64,000 nt of DNA, taken from Pezizomycotina sp. ARF18. Its lineage: Eukaryota; Ascomycota. The notes below the pieces were generated by a model. That model was not told the DNA's origin, made no database searches, and saw only the letters and a program-made list of their open reading frames with translations. How positions within the stretch are numbered: position 1 is the first letter of the stretch; every line of letters starts with the position of its first letter. Made by a program: the position numbers and the translations under genes. The stretch lies in the NCBI GenBank assembly GCA_002224055.1, contig AZLU01000052.1, forward strand, positions 163,208 through 227,207, read 5' to 3'. This document shows, in pieces, positions 1 to 13,276 of this stretch.

Positions 1-1626
1 TTGGTAGGTATACATGTCTAACTAATTTATGGTTACGGGGAGGAGACAGTGCCTGCTTTCAAATTATTCACGACGATCAATATGCTTTCGCTGCGGAGCA
101 CAGAGATCCGAGGCGGCAACTACAAGCAGCTTAACTCAGATCACGCCTTCATCGTTCTCTAACGACGGTGCAAGGGATGTCGGGGATGTCCCGTCCCAAT
201 TTCTCCTCCTGCGCGGGTTAGGGTCCGGCGTGGACGAAGAAGTGCTTCTGAAAGGTGCGACTAAACTGGCGGCCAGCCCGGAGACAATCATGCGTGTCTT
301 GCTCGTACGGGATAGGCGGCGAAACGAGAGCTGGCGCTTCGGATTTGTTGAATTCCGCAGCGTAGATGACGCCAAAGCTGCATATGAAAAGTCGGCAGCG
401 ATGGGGAGAGTTTCACTATCAGCAGCAAGCCCGTTATCGTTAGCTACATCCATCCTGGCGTGTTTGTCCCGGTTTTCCAACAGAAGTCGAATATTGAGCG
501 GTGGACGTTCGAGCCGATCGCCGGCGTATCGGGAGGAGCTGTTAAACTGGCTTATTGGGATGACGATGGTTACGGGAGCGTCTTGTTCTCTGAGAGCGGC
601 AAGCAAGTTAAGGCTGAAGCCGAGAAGAAGGCCAAGAATGTAGGAAAGGGCGAGGGCAGTAAATCAAAGTCTAGAAAAAGGGAGGAAGACGAGCAGTCGC
701 CGAAGGTGGGCTGAAATCTACCAAAAAGCGGAAGGCCGATGAGACTGTCAAAGAGATTCCCGGCAAGAAGGTATATTTAATTTCCCTCCGAAATTCCTCG
801 GATTTTATTCATCCACGGTATTCAACTCTGCTAGCTGGAGAAAAAAAATGGCTAACAAATGCACATTATCCTCTCCAATTCCAGGTCATACCATCGCACC
901 TCCAATTCTGGCAGAATCGGCACTCGGAACTACACTCTGGTGATGCTTCTTCCCAGAATGCCGCCGGAAAGGAGGAAAAATTAACGTCGACAACCACCGT
1001 GCCCGTGTCAGAACAGCCGGCCCCACCTTCAAAGTCGTACGCCAACCTCGAGAAGATGTGCTGCTACCTCTGCGGCAGGAAGTTCCAGAACGAAGCCGAA
1101 GTCAACAAGCACGAGCGGATCAGCGCCTTGCACCGGCAGAACCTCGACGACCCGGAGAAAGTCAAAGCCGCCGAGGCGAAGCTCGCCAAGCTGGCGAAGC
1201 AAAATTCCGGCAGCGATGTTGGGGACGGGTACAGGGACCGCGCGAAGGAGCGGAGGCAGATCTACCAGCAACCCGCAAACCCCGGCGCCGCACGTGGTCA
1301 GCAGAAGGCGAAGGCTGCCGCCGAGGAGAGTGGGGCGGACAACAAAAATGAACCGGCAGAGAAGGGGCCAGCGGGGGTAAAGGTGCTGCTCTGCTTTCGA
1401 AGATGGGCTGGACTGCCGGGTCAGGTCTCGGCGCCCAAGGAACCGGCATCACCGCGCCCGTGGTGGCCGGCATGTACGTCGAAGGGGTCGGTCTGGGAGC
1501 AGCGGGCGGTAAGGTGGGTGATGTAATCGACGGTGCCCGGGTGGTGTCGGTAATTACAAGGGCTTCGTGGAGCGGACGAAGGAGAAGGCTAAAGCCAGAT
1601 ACGAAGAGCTCAATACTAAGGACTGA
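1..1626 (+). CDS. RBM5/RBM10-like splicing factor, 5' end outside window
   Basis: The domain order matches the RBM5/RBM10 family of spliceosome-associated RNA-binding proteins. It begins with the second half of a RanBP2-type zinc finger (SNYSRRSICFRC, about 60-105). An RRM follows (about 195-480), with GFVEF as RNP1. After an intron at 771-884 (gtatat..ccag) comes an FWQNRHSELHSG segment. Next is a C2H2 finger (CCYLCGRKF..H..H, about 1058-1130) and a G-patch (GWTAGSGLGAQGTG, about 1403-1460). The tail reads FVERTKEKAKARYEELNTKD and stops at 1624-1626. RRM1 and the start codon should lie left of the window. The reading frame changes near 415, 705, 1380 and 1540 while homology continues, so these are probably lost bases. 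Family knowledge places it in the nucleus in alternative 3' splice-site choice. The family call is firm; orthology to RBM5 versus RBM10 is not meaningful in fungi. Confidence 0.85.
771..884 (+). other. Intron in the RBM5/10-like gene
   Basis: GTATAT at the 5' end and CCAG at the 3' end. Removing it joins the lysine-rich linker (..EIPGKK) to the FWQNRHSELHSG segment before the C2H2 finger. It is 114 nt, within the size range of the other introns here. Confidence 0.8.
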
Positions 1627-4600
1627 AAAGAGATGCATTACTGTTTTTATTCTCTGTTATTCGGAAAAACTCCTTTTCCTCCGTATAAAGATAGTATAAT
1701 AGTTTCCCTTCTATACTTCATTTCCTAGTTGTTGGCGTGGTCTGGTTTGGTTACTTGAAAAATGTATTTTTTCAAACATTCATCCTTACGTATTATTCAA
1801 TCGATATCATCGTTAGAGATAATCATATATTAGTTTATCTTTCAATTTCTTCTCTTTCTTTATTTTCCCTAAATATTGATAACCAAGGGTCTAGCTAGAC
1901 GTGCAGCAATTGTGAGATTCTATTCTCAGAACACACATACGTATATATATTATCGCTATTTAATTAGTCACAAACGCGACGCGTTTGACTTTTTAATAAG
2001 AGCATCAAGCTCTTGCCTTCACATTTTGGTTCTTTCTCCACGATGTATTTGGCCTCCACTGTTTATTCGGATGTCGGCAAAACCAGGAAAAACCGCGCAG
2101 GCATATCATCTCCCGTGTCCGGAATTACCGCGTCTAACCAAATATAAAAACTGAGAGCAGTCCGAGTGTATGCAAGTTTACCGCATGCAATGTTAAAGAA
2201 ACAGAAGGAGCAAAAATCACTGGGCAACGGTGCTCATGCTTCCGGGAGAGGTAGTATTATATTTCCCTTCTCCTCCCAGTATATTAACATCAAGGATCAA
2301 TAGTTGTAAAGAAGTTAAACATCCCTGAATCTAAACATTATTGGAAAGGGATTTTAATCAGCTGGTCAAAGGAGCGAGTTATTCAAAATGTTTAGGTTTT
2401 TGCGACAGATAAAAAAGGATGTCTAAACGGCCTGCAAATTACAGTAGTCCAAGAAAGAGCACTGCGGTGATTCTGATTCTGACGTTAGACCATTCCTTCA
2501 GGGGAGTTCCACTTTTTCTTCGACAGGGCTCTGATACAAAACTCCTCTTTTCTTTCCCTTCCACGGATTAATTCCGACAAGATATATTTTTTTTTTTTTT
2601 TTACAGGGGATATTGCCGAGGAATCGCGAGCCTACCTTAAACGATAGCGAAATGTCTATCTTTGGTGAAAAAGTGTGTGTATCAATGGATTCATGGTCAT
2701 GGTCATGGTCATGGTATCCATGCGCTGTACAAATCAAGGGCTGAGAAAGTGTTACAGAAGCAACGCACTCACATGCTGTAACCATTAACAAACACGTACT
2801 ATATAGGCGCGACTGGCTCTGAAAGAAATCCTGAACAGAGGGAGGTTAATAGTAACTTTCTGATAAAGCAACCGGTATTGATTTGAAAGGTCGGGAAGAC
2901 GATACAGCCGAATCTCTAATCCGCAGCGCGGAGTGCGGCGTTTCAAAGCATCTTTGACATTCCGCTTGTCATTATTTTTGAAATAATTCGAAGGTGTGCA
3001 TTTCATTGTCCTGCGGGCTGCAAGGTGGGAATGACGAATAAGACGAAGATTTATCAGTGGATACCTCTCTGGATGGGAAAAGAAACAAGTAAAAATAAAA
3101 TAAAAGTAAATAATAAAAAAAACAAAACCACGCCGAGCCCGCTCAAGCCCGTGGATCTTTTGGTTATCTCATCTTATTTTTGGTGAGAAACCACGATCCA
3201 ATAATAGAGGGTCGCCGAACTTGATGCGATGCAAAATGGCCTAATTCGATATGTAAGATTTAGTAAGATTTTAGCCCAAGCCTGGCCTACCTCCACTCTA
3301 TCAGTTTTCTTTTGCACTGTAGTTATTTGTTTTTCATCGTGATCAAGAAAGAAGAGCAAAGAGTGGAAAGAAGGGAACCTCCGTGAGGGCTTTTTGGATC
3401 TCTGGTTCTTATTCCCGGCGTATCCCTTCTTTCCTTCTTCCCAAAAAAAAGTATTTGCTTCTTTATTTATCCGTAACCTGCTGCCAGGGTTGCTCCGCCT
3501 TCCTCGCTCGTCTGTATGCAGTGCTTGTGCGTGTGTGGCAGGTATCTAACACTTACAAATACCTTAAACCCATCTGTTGGTATCGTGAAAAGAAAAAAAA
3601 GCAGCCTATTGTCCAATAAGAAGCAGCGTGAGATCCAGAGAGAAAGGACACCACCCTCAGGCAGCAAGGGAGCTATACCCAAAGAGGGGCGAGTTCCAAA
3701 AAGCACTTGGGCAAGAAAAAGTTGTTCGGAGCAATTATTTGTTGTTGGTTGGGCTGGGGGCTGAATAATCGTTAAAAGAGAGGGAGCACTACGGTACTGT
3801 CGTGCATCCGAAAAAAAGAATTGCAAAAGCCAGCAAGCCCAGTTCAGTAAAGTAGTCTTGCTTTTCTTTTCTTTTTTTTTTTTTTTTTAGCGTCTAAAAA
3901 AAACCGATATCATTTTTTTTTCTATCACATTCTTCTTCTTCCCTTTCTTTTCAAATTCAGTAATCTTTTTTATCATCACCTGTAATCGTTTCTACCTATA
4001 GGAGCCCGTGTGCTGTTTTTTGTAATTGTTTATTGGTTTTTTTTTTTTTTTTTTTTTTTTTATATATATATATTTTTATTTATCATTTCTTCTTTGTATT
4101 ATTTATTCTCACCGCCTCACCGCCTCACGGGATTCACCAAGGATTTTCTCCAGATCATCATCGCTCTCCAATCTCTCTTATATAAATAATCGCCCAATAC
4201 GATCTAGGTAAGTCTTGGTATTACTTCTTTTAAACCCGAAAGAACGGATTCCTGTTTTCATTCATTCATTCATTCATTCATTCATTCATTCATTCATTCT
4301 TTCTTTCTTTCTTTCTTTTTCTTCTAATAGTGGTACAAACTCACCTTGCTCTTTAAATATACAACATCTTCTTTGTTTTCCTTGAAAGTATTATCCCTTT
4401 CGTAAATTTCTTGACACTTTCATCATCTGACGAGAAGACACTTCTTCAAAGAGAAAAAAAAAGATAGGAGAAATAAGAAATACGCTCGACACTGTTAATG
4501 CGGTTCGTTGCTATTGCTACCTAACGATCTGATCAACAATATCCTAAGGCAGAGGGTGTTCCCCTCTTGAACGAAAGCACTTCGCCTTCGAAATATATAA

Positions 4601-4666
4601 GAGAAAATAGTTGGAGAGGAAAAGAAAATATACGAAAACAGGATTCACCAATATACCCTACCAAAT
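1627..4666. other. Intergenic region, no supported gene
   Basis: AT-rich spacer of about 3 kb between two + strand genes. It holds long poly(T) runs (near 2587, 3868 and 4038), a short (GGTCAT)n array near 2694-2718, and a TTCA/TTTC microsatellite at 4257-4320. The last 500 bases are pyrimidine-rich and probably the promoter and 5' UTR of the kelch gene. Short open frames on both strands have no recognisable composition or splice structure. Confidence 0.6.
4257..4320 (+). repeat. (TTCA)n-(TTTC)n microsatellite
   Basis: About ten tandem TTCA units run directly into several TTTC units, in the upstream region of the kelch gene. Simple repeat, seen directly. Confidence 0.95.
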
Positions 4667-6713
4667 ATGGCACCTATATTACAATATTTGGCCGTAGCGG
4701 CCTCCTTTGGATCACTCTTGTCAGCGGAGCCACCCTCGAGGAGAGGCAAGCTGCCTCGCAGCAACTCTTCAACGGTAGCTACTGCTCTTACACATCATTC
4801 CAGGCCAACGTCGTTGGCAGAAAACTCCTCATGTTTGGAGGAAACCTGACGGTTCAGCCGCGCTCGCCGAGCGGGCAGAAGATGAAACGCGCGGTGCAAA
4901 ACGAATTCCAATTCTTCTCTATACTGCTGAACAACACGTTCAAAACAACAAGCACACCAGCGACGTTCGTACAGAGGGAACCGGACCCAGTGGCGAAGAA
5001 GAAAGTCGCAAATATTGTGGATGGTACAGCGTTCTCTTATGGGGATTCCCTATATTTCTATGGAGGCCAGCAGGTCGGTACCCTTATATCTACGTGTTTA
5101 TGTCCAACCCATTTCCTTTCTTTTTTCTTTTTTCTTCTTCTGTTTTTCCTTGCGAAATTGCTTACAAGTGAGTTATAGACCTTCAATGCCGCTCCATCCA
5201 ATTCGATTTTTAAATGTACCCCGCCATAGAAGCGAACAAGTCGAAGATCGCATGGGACAATAACGACCTCAATGGTGAGGTCAGCCGAGTAACAACGAGA
5301 GGGGCTGGGCTGATGGCCAACACAGAAGATAAAGGTTTTTATTTCGGAGGGCAAGGGTTCGAGCCGGCAAGGAACGGTGCCGATGGTGACCCCGTAAATC
5401 CTCCTGCGGGTGCAACTGGCAACCTCATCGTGTCTTCTTTTTCGGACAAGGGTCAGACGTGGAAGAATATTACGACCAGCAATCCTGACATCAAGCCATA
5501 TACCGATGGCAACCTCGTGTTTATTCCGCAGGGCAAGGAGGGATGTTTGGCAGCTGTCGGCGGCCAGTTCAATGGCCAGGATGTAAGGCACCCCTCCAAT
5601 GTATATTTCTCTTCTGAAATTCCGAATGGCTGACTTAATATCCTTTTTCTAGGGTTCATGGAATTCTATCCCAATGTTTGACATCGCTACGTCGACTTGG
5701 TTTTTACAACCCACGACTGGTGATCTAAGCTCAGGTTCGTCCAAGAACCCAGGACCCAGTACTTGCTCCGTGGTAAAATCCTCGCCGGACAGCAAGACCC
5801 ATTACGTATACGTTTATGGAGGTAAGAATCGGATAAAGGGCCAGAGCCAGCTCGCAATTCTCACCCTGCCAGCGTTTCACTGGACAGTCGTCGAAGATAG
5901 CTCTTACCCTCCCCGCAGCGAAGCACAGTGCATGCTTGTGGGCGCAAACCAACGACAAATGCTCATCGTCGGTGGCTCCGGCCAAGGCGATGGAGACACC
6001 AATGAGAATTATTGCAATAACGGTGAAGGATTTGTCTTGCTGTTGGACCTTCTGGCCTTGAATTTGAGGCGACTTTCCCCAACGACGCCGAGTACACGCT
6101 CCCGAGTATTATTCAGAATCTCACGTCTGTTACGGCGCCGTTGGCGACCGGTGGCTGGTCCTCTACGGCCCTCTCGAACGCGTACAACGTTGGTTATCAA
6201 CCTCTGGCTGCTCGAAACCAGGCTTCCTCAAACAAGGGTCCGATTATCGGAGGTGTCGTAGGGGGAATCGGTGGTGCACTTATTCTGTCCGCCACAGCAA
6301 TATTCCTGTTCCGCCACAAGCGCAAGCCAGTCATCGTGGATAATACCTCCAAGACCGCCGGCGCAAACGAACCGTTCCTCAACCAGTATAACAACCAGGC
6401 GCCGCAACCATCGCCCGGTTTCGCTCAGCCCCAACCTTCTCCTGGTTATCCGCCGACTTACGCCAGTCCAGCTTTCTCCCAAGGCGCCTTTGCTCCAACG
6501 CAAGATTACAAGGCGGATCAGCGTTATTCGCAGCCCGTCAGCGAACTTACAGTACCGGATCAACGATTTTCGCAACCATCTCAACCTCCGGTCGAGCTAC
6601 CACCCGACCAACGCTACTCGCAACCATCGCAACCTCCCGCAGAGCTGGGCGGAGACAACGTCCCGTATACTGCACCAGTGGAGCTAGATGGTGCAACACC
6701 CGCGCGGCGGTGA
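4667..6713 (+). CDS. Kelch-repeat protein with signal peptide and C-terminal membrane anchor
   Basis: The start at 4667 gives a hydrophobic signal peptide (MAPILQYLAVAASFGSLLS). The next 350 or so residues carry kelch-like beta-propeller blades: LLMFGGNL, LYFYGGQQ, GFYFGGQG, LAAVGGQF, VYVYGGKN and MLIVGGSG. A transmembrane helix follows near 6237-6310 (IIGGVVGGIGGALILSATAI), then a basic stop-transfer FRHKRKP. The cytoplasmic tail is Pro/Gln/Ser/Tyr-rich with repeats of the type DQRYSQPSQPP, and the stop is at 6711-6713. Introns are about 5073-5172 and 5583-5652. The frame breaks near 4720, at 5213 (an A run one base short before the MYPAIEAN segment) and near 6045. Such proteins are common in Pezizomycotina as plasma-membrane or wall-associated proteins; the ligand is unknown. 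It is not the much larger Rax2. The membrane topology is inferred from hydropathy. Confidence 0.8.
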
Positions 6714-7632
6714 ATGAGCGCCCACGATTCCATCAAAAAAAAAAAAGAAAAAAAGAAAACGCATATTCAACTTCTCTGCCCTTCCCGCTCGTGTCTCACA
6801 GTTTGTGCTCTGACGATCGATGTCAGAGCCTGCGATTCGTGACGGGTCAGGTATGAGTTGTACGATTTATGATTGACGAGATAGATGTGTCCACCTAATA
6901 TATATATACAAGGTGTTTCCTATTTGTTTACAATTCGCTTCTACTGTTTAAATTTGTTCAGGCATCTTTTTTTTTCCATTTTTGTTCCAGTGTCATTCCC
7001 AAAAATTATATATCCATACAATAATCTTTCATGTATATTAGTTGAGTAGGCGTTCGAAATATACAATACAAGTAGTTAATACACTATTTTTTTTCCAAAA
7101 TTCGGATCCAGCAGTGATAATTTTTGGCTAGCTACGAGAACAGCCGCAAGAACATCCAAAGACAAGATGAAATGTGAAAAAATTTGAAAACAGGTAATGG
7201 GATTTACAATGAGGACATGCAACGGCAACCCCGCAGTCGCCCCAAAGCCAAAACGAAGAAAAACTAGAACTCTTCGAGAGGGTCTGCGCCTGTCAAGAAT
7301 TAAAGGATTGATGAATCTCTCAAGAAAAGTATTCAGCTTGGGCCACTGCTTACCTCTGAAACCACGCAGAATAGTCAAAAAAGCAAAGGCTTCTATAGGA
7401 AAACAAAAATAGAAACTAGAAGTTAAACGAACCAAATAAGCATGTTTCATATCACCGAGCGCTCGAGCATTCACGGAGAGTAAACACATATATGTGAGCC
7501 TTAATCCTGCGGAACGAGAGGCCCCAACTTACATTTGAACTCACCATCATCTAAGGCCGACAGAAACAGAGCCAAAATTAACCCCAAAAAAGCGTTATTG
7601 TAAGCCGTTTAAAGAGGGAAAAAAATTACCTG
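6714..7632. other. Intergenic region between convergent genes
   Basis: Contains the 3' UTR of the kelch gene (A-rich start, TATATA near 6899) and that of the minus-strand acidic protein. A 137-codon minus-strand open frame (7076-7489) includes a hydrophobic stretch. It carries what look like splice sites (cctatag near 7399, gtaagc near 7354), but it matches no family I know. It could be a small split gene; support is weak. Confidence 0.4.
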
Positions 7633-8317
7633 TTACCCCTGCCGTAAACCCTTCGTGAACCCTTTCCAGCCAGTCTGCAAGCGGTTCTCCTTGAATCTAT
7701 TCCACCTCTTCTCCCTGTCGTCCCAATCCTTCATCTGGGACAGCATAAAGTCCCACTCTTTACTTTCTTGCGCCAGCGCTTCCTCCATGTCGTCCACTAC
7801 CGCTCCTCCGCTTCCTCTCCTTCTTCAACGTCTTCCTCCGGCAGCTGCTCCTCGTCCTCCTCTCCAACGTGATGAAGCGTAGCTGCCTGTGGCTCCGACA
7901 GGCCCCTCCGCCTCAGCACAGGCGCTTTGTCCCTATCAGCCGCGCTGTCGAACGAGGCTGCCCGCCCGAACCCAGGCGCATCTAAAGAAGACGCCTTAGA
8001 CGCTTTGTTTGCCCTCCGAGTAGCAACTCGCTGGTACATGGGACTCTGCATAGAGCTGCGTGCGGGAGATATATCCGTCAAATACGAGCGCATCCCGGGG
8101 CTTATAATATCCTTCGTGTGTGGCAGACGGTTCGGTCGCCGTGATACATCCGGGGCAGAAGGATTGGAGAGGAGGGAGGAGTAGCGGGGAGATGATGCGT
8201 CGGCGTAGTACGTCGGCGGCGGGACGATGGCCTGAGAGTACTGCGGCGGAGGAGGAGCGGCTGCGGCGTAAAGTACGAGGGAGCCTCGGAGCTTATCGAT
8301 GCCGTTTCTGGGTCCAT
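7633..8317 (-). CDS. Unrecognised acidic/proline-rich protein
   Basis: The minus-strand frame starts at 8317 (MDPETASISSEAPSYFTPQP). It continues through a Pro-rich segment (APPPPQYSQAIVPPPTYY) and a Ser/Arg-rich region with several SP/TP sites. A strongly acidic block follows (EEDEEQLPEEDVEEGEEAEE) and then a charged helix (EWDFMLSQMKDWDDREKRW), ending GFTKGLRQG at 7633. Two frame breaks, near 8260 and 7797, separate parts that clearly belong together by composition. The SP/TP density suggests phosphorylation but no domain is recognised. A downstream splice into 7076-7540 is possible, yet the in-frame TAA at 7633 gives a clean end. The protein is about 225 residues. Coding nature is likely; function is unknown. 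Confidence 0.6.
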
Positions 8318-9341
8318 AACTGCGATAGTGGAACCGTGCTTGTTTGTTTTGCCACTCGGTGAGATGATAGGAGTTTTCGTTGGCTTTTATGGACCTGTTG
8401 GAGTGAGGCTTGAGGACCTTCGGGTTAAATTCGACGATGCGTTCGCGTGTACGGTTCACTCAGCGGAGAATATCAAACAAAAATGATAGATATCTCATCT
8501 CAGCTAAAGACAAAACAAAGAAAGAAAGAAAAGGCAAAGAAGATAGAAAAAAGAGAGGGTCCAAGCCTCGCTGGCTGATGTCGGATATATAATTTTCCAG
8601 AGTGTGCTGATCTATTTTTTTTATTCTGCGACTACTTAATGGGAAGCCCGCATCTCTTTCGATATAACGTCGTACATCCAATGCATCGCCTTTGCACGTG
8701 CCTTTCACTTATTATGTGATTTCTTCCCCTACACCTCTCAAGTAGAGGCGTATACCTAATTATTGATGAGACCTCCCCGCATTTTTTTTACCAGAACGTT
8801 GAATGAGAATAATCGAAAAAAAAAAAAAAAAATTTCTAGTGATTCTTCGAGATGTAAAACTTGAGAGGTCAATATTGGCTCAAACTTAGCCTTTACTTAC
8901 TATTATTGCTTGCGCAGTCCCAGAGATTCGGGCTCAATTGGGGAACTTGCACTTGAGCTTACAGAGCTACGCTAAGCTAGCTTGCCGTCGCCAAGGATCG
9001 CCATTCAAGCTCCCCCATGCTCGTCCTGAGCGTAAAATGTCGAGCATGAGTTCCAGCTTCGAGGCAGGCGTAGCTACCGTAGGTATATGAGCTTTGCTGA
9101 GCAATTGAAGGAAATATTTCAGGTTCAGTATGTATTAGTATTGATAGTGAAAGCTCCGAGGAAGTAGCTTTAGTAAGAAAAAAAAAGTTACTTGAGTATT
9201 TCTGATATTTGATTGTGGATGCACGCTACGGGAAGCGAGTCTCACTTGCTCTTTTTGGCGCTGCGAAACGACACGTTGAACTTTCTTTCTTCTTCTAACT
9301 TACCACCTAAAAGATTCAAAAAAGCGCAGGCAAAGTTTAAC

Positions 9342-9379
<38 letters not shown>

Positions 9380-9585
9380 CAACACCGTTTTTCTTAATTC
9401 TCTTCTCATCCTCCACCTGTCCTCTTATATATATCTACACAAGGGGGGCTCACCACATCACCTCAACCGTTTTTAAAAAAGGGTTCATTCAGGACGACAA
9501 TCTCGACTCGAGCCATCGAGGCTAGCTTGCTATCTCCCTCCTTCTATTTCGTCTAGTGCTCCCATTTTGAGCATCTTCGTACAAC
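8318..9585. other. Divergent intergenic region with T(n)A(n) tract
   Basis: Promoter region shared by the minus-strand acidic protein and SEC27. It holds a poly(A) run near 8816-8832 and a 26-T/11-A head-to-tail tract at 9343-9379. Pyrimidine-rich leader sequence lies just before the SEC27 start. A minus-strand open frame reaching 8459 continues the acidic-protein frame upstream but is probably its 5' leader. Confidence 0.5.
9343..9379. repeat. T26-A11 self-complementary homopolymer tract
   Basis: An uninterrupted T run is followed directly by an A run. Similar junctions occur at 20336-20365, 29180-29218 and 30367-30390. Confidence 0.9.
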
Positions 9586-12508
9586 ATGCGTTTGGACGTC
9601 AAGGTTTGTTCGCATTCCCAGAGTAGCTCTAGAAGGGCGATAGAGCTGTAGCTAATACTATCCTTTGCTTCTTTCCAGAGACAACTTTCGCCCGGTCAGA
9701 CAGAGTCAAGGAATTGACTTCCATCCAACAGAACCATGGTAAGCAAGCGACATCCCCGTGCCAATGCCTTTAATCCTCACAAGGAAGCTCACTGACATGT
9801 CCTTTTACTGCTCCATAGGTTCTCAGCACACTATACAGCGGTATTCTCCATCTTCTCTGTTCATATCTCCACTCTTCCTCAGATTAGGCGTTGGAAGTTT
9901 CTTCTTTAGTGGCTGCATCTATTGATATCATATAACTCCATAGGAAACGTGTACATCTGGTCATATGAGACGCAGGTGAGAGCTCAACAATTCCATTAAA
10001 AGTATAATAAATGTGCGCTTCCCCTAACCTATGTACTTTCACAGACCGTCGTCAAAACTTTCGAAGTCACCGATGTGCCCGTCCGAGCTGGAAGATTTAT
10101 TGCCAGGAAAAACTGGCTGTGTGGCAGCGATGACTTCCAGCTCCGCGTTTACAACTACAACACCTCGGAAAAGTTACGCAGTTCGAAGCGCATCCCGATT
10201 ACATAAGAGCTATTGTCGTCCACCCCGTGCAACCGTTTATCCTCACCGCCTCCGACGACATGACTATCAAGCTGTGGAACTGGGAAAAAGACTGGAAGTG
10301 CATGCAAGTCTTCGAGGGGCACAGCCACTACGTCATGTCGCTGGCAATCAATCCTAAGGATACCAACACCTTCGCTTCCGCATGTTTGGATAGGACGGTC
10401 AAGATATGGAGCTTGGGGAGCAGCACCGCCAATTTTACCCTGGAGGCCCACGACCAAAAGGGTGTCAATCACGTCGACTACTACCGGGCTCCGATAAGCC
10501 TTATATCCTTACCACTTCCGACGACAGGACGGTTAAAGTTTGGGACTACACACGAAGAGCAATATCGTTACGCTAGAGGGTCACTCTTCGAACGTCTCCT
10601 TCGCTTGTTACCATCCAGAGCTGCCTGTGATCGTGTCCGGCTCAGAAGACGGCACGATCAAGATTTGGCATGCCAATACGTACAGACTCGAGCAGACGTT
10701 GAACTACGGCCTTGAGCGTGCCTGGTGTATTGCTTACCAGCGTGGGAAGAATGGGCTTGCCGTGGGTTTCGACGAAGGTTGCGTTGTGATGAAGATGGGT
10801 CGCGAGGAGCCGGCGGTCAGTATGGACGCGAGCGGCAAAATCGTATGGGCTAGGCACAATGAAGTTTTGAGCGCAGTCATCAAAGCTAGTGGTATGTCAA
10901 GCAACTGATCGTCTAAACCGTTGTGCCGCGCAGTCATTTAGCTAACTCAATTGATCTATTCACAGATGCATCCACTAAGGACGGATCGCCCTTGACCCTC
11001 CCCTCAAAGGACCTTGGCTCGTGCGAAATTTACCCACAGTCGCTAATGCACAGCCCTAACGGCAGATTCGTCTCCGTTTGTGGTGACGGCGAATACATCA
11101 TCTACACCGCCCTTGCCTGGCGAAACAAGCATTCGGTCAAGCATTGGATTTTGCTTGGGGCTCAAGGGACAATAGCAACGATTATGCAATCCGGGAGTCC
11201 CCCACGTCGGTCAAGATCTTCAAGAACTTCCGGGAGAAATCCGGTGGCCTTGACGTTGGATTCGCTGCGGAGGTTTGATGGGCGGCGTCTTGTTAGCTGT
11301 GCGAGGATCGGGCTTTGTTGGTTTCTTTGACTGGGAGAGCGGCGGTTTGGTCCGTAGGATCGATGTATCGCCGACTAACGTCTACTGGAGCGATAGCGGT
11401 GAACTCGTGTCTTAGCGTGCGAGGAATCTTTCTTCGTCCTGCGATTCTCTCGGGACGAATATGCTGCCGCGGTTGCCCGAGGGAAGTTGAGGATGATGGT
11501 GTTGAGGCTGCGTTTGAAGTCGTAACCGATATCACTGAAACGATCCGGACTGGCGAATGGGTTGGCGATTGTTTTATCTACACCAACTCCACGAACAGGC
11601 TGAACTACCTCGTCGGTGACCAAACATATACCATCTCACACTTTGACACCCTATGTACCTCCTCGGCTACATCCCTAGGGACTCTCGCGTTTACTTGGCA
11701 GACAAAGACGTGAAAGTCGTCTCGTACTCCTTTCCCTTACTGTCGTCGAGTACCAGACCCTCGTTCTCCGCGGTGACCTGGAAGCAGCAAATGAGCTGTT
11801 GCAGGAGATCCCTGCCGACCAGAAGAACAAGCTCGCGCGTTTCCTCGAAGGACAAGGGTACAAGGATCTTGCGCTTGAGGTTTCCACCGACCCCGAGCAC
11901 CGCTTCGAGCTGGCCCTCGCTCTCAACGACCTCAAGATCGGGCTTGAGATTGCCCGTGACGCTGATGTGGAGCATAAATGGAAGACCGTCGGTGATGCTG
12001 CTCTCGCTGGCTGGGACCTGTCGCTTGCTCAAGAATGCTTCACACATGCAAAGGACTACTCGTCGCTATTACTAATTTACACTGCATCTGGAAACACTAA
12101 AGGTCTCCGGGAAATCGCGCAGCTCGCGGCGATGCGGGTTCTAACAACATTGCCTTCTCGTGCCTGTGGCAGCTTGGCGATATTGACTCGTGCGTGAAGT
12201 TACTATCGCAGACGAATAGACAACCCGAAGCTGCGCTATTAGCTAAGACGTACAAACCTTCCATCGCTCCTCCTGCCGTAGAACAATGGAAAAAGTCACT
12301 GCTGGAAGATGCCGAGAAGGTTAAAGGCAAAGGAGACGTCGGCAAGAAGAAGGTTGCCGGCGCCATTGCAGTCCCAGGAAAAGACGAAGACCTCTTCCCT
12401 GACTGGAGCGAATATTTACAGCTCGAGACGGAGCGCGATCAGGGACGGGGAAGCGAAGATGAGGTTCTGGTAGATGTTAGTGGCGATGCTGAAGGCGAAG
12501 AAGCGTGA
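9586..12508 (+). CDS. SEC27: Coatomer subunit beta' (COPI), WD40 protein
   Basis: The start at 9586 gives [27 protein letters not shown] once two single-base losses in exon 2 are allowed for. This is the signature N-terminus of COPB2/Sec27. Small first exons are split by introns at about 9604-9678, after 9738, after the GTTCTCAGC exon, and after 9975; a later intron ends near 10964. The N-terminal WD40 propeller is clear: [56 protein letters not shown] and [20 protein letters not shown]. The second propeller and the alpha-solenoid follow ([33 protein letters not shown]), and the acidic tail ends GDAEGEEA at 12508. At least eight frame breaks occur. Function from the family: it recognises KKxx cargo in retrograde Golgi-to-ER COPI vesicles. 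This is one of the firmest calls in the window. Confidence 0.95.
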
Positions 12509-12607
12509 TGATGATGAATGTTATGTTTCACGGACTTGAAATGAACGAACCGGATGGTAAGGTAATCGATATACATATTTATGTATTGTTTGCGGACTTT
12601 TTCTCTC

Positions 12608-12639
<32 letters not shown>

Positions 12640-13237
12640 GGTCTTTGCTTAGAAGTATTGTACACAAAATTACTCTACTTGTATTTAATACAAAAGATTT
12701 TTTCTGAGCTCATAGTATGCTTCTACAAAAAACATGATCGTCATAATCCCATGAGCAAAAGTTACTACAGCTAAACTCGAAGATACTGAAGGCTGAAGCG
12801 GAGGCTGTTTTATTCGAGGTCCAGGAAACGCTACGCCCCACAGCTAAAAACGAATGACGTATATACACGGCAACCGTCTCCAGAGGACTTCGCAGTATCG
12901 ATATCAAACTTACTCAGAAGTACCCAAGAGTAAACAGGCTCAAAATCATTTTATTTTTAGTTTCGATAAGTATATATTAGATTAGAGTAGATGTCGTCCA
13001 ATGTTTACTTTTTTTTTTTTGTGGACAAAGATTGTCGAGCTCACCGCCGCCAATTTTTGCGATGGGGCCAATCACCGTCCGTTCGCTAAAGCTGTTGCTG
13101 CCGGGGTAACCAACGAAATATAGCTAAGCAGAAATAATTCCTTTTTTATTATTTATCGGTGGGCAGCTACTGCTCTTCAGTCTGATAAGGGAGCTCACCT
13201 GCAGCTACAAATTTTTTTTTTTTTTCCTTTTTACTCC

Positions 13238-13276
<39 letters not shown>

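Noticed and set aside
9586-12508. Programmed frameshifting as explanation of the many breaks
   Set aside because: The breaks lie at unrelated short runs in many unrelated genes, lack slippery heptamer plus structure patterns, and are nearly all losses. Sequencing error explains all of them.
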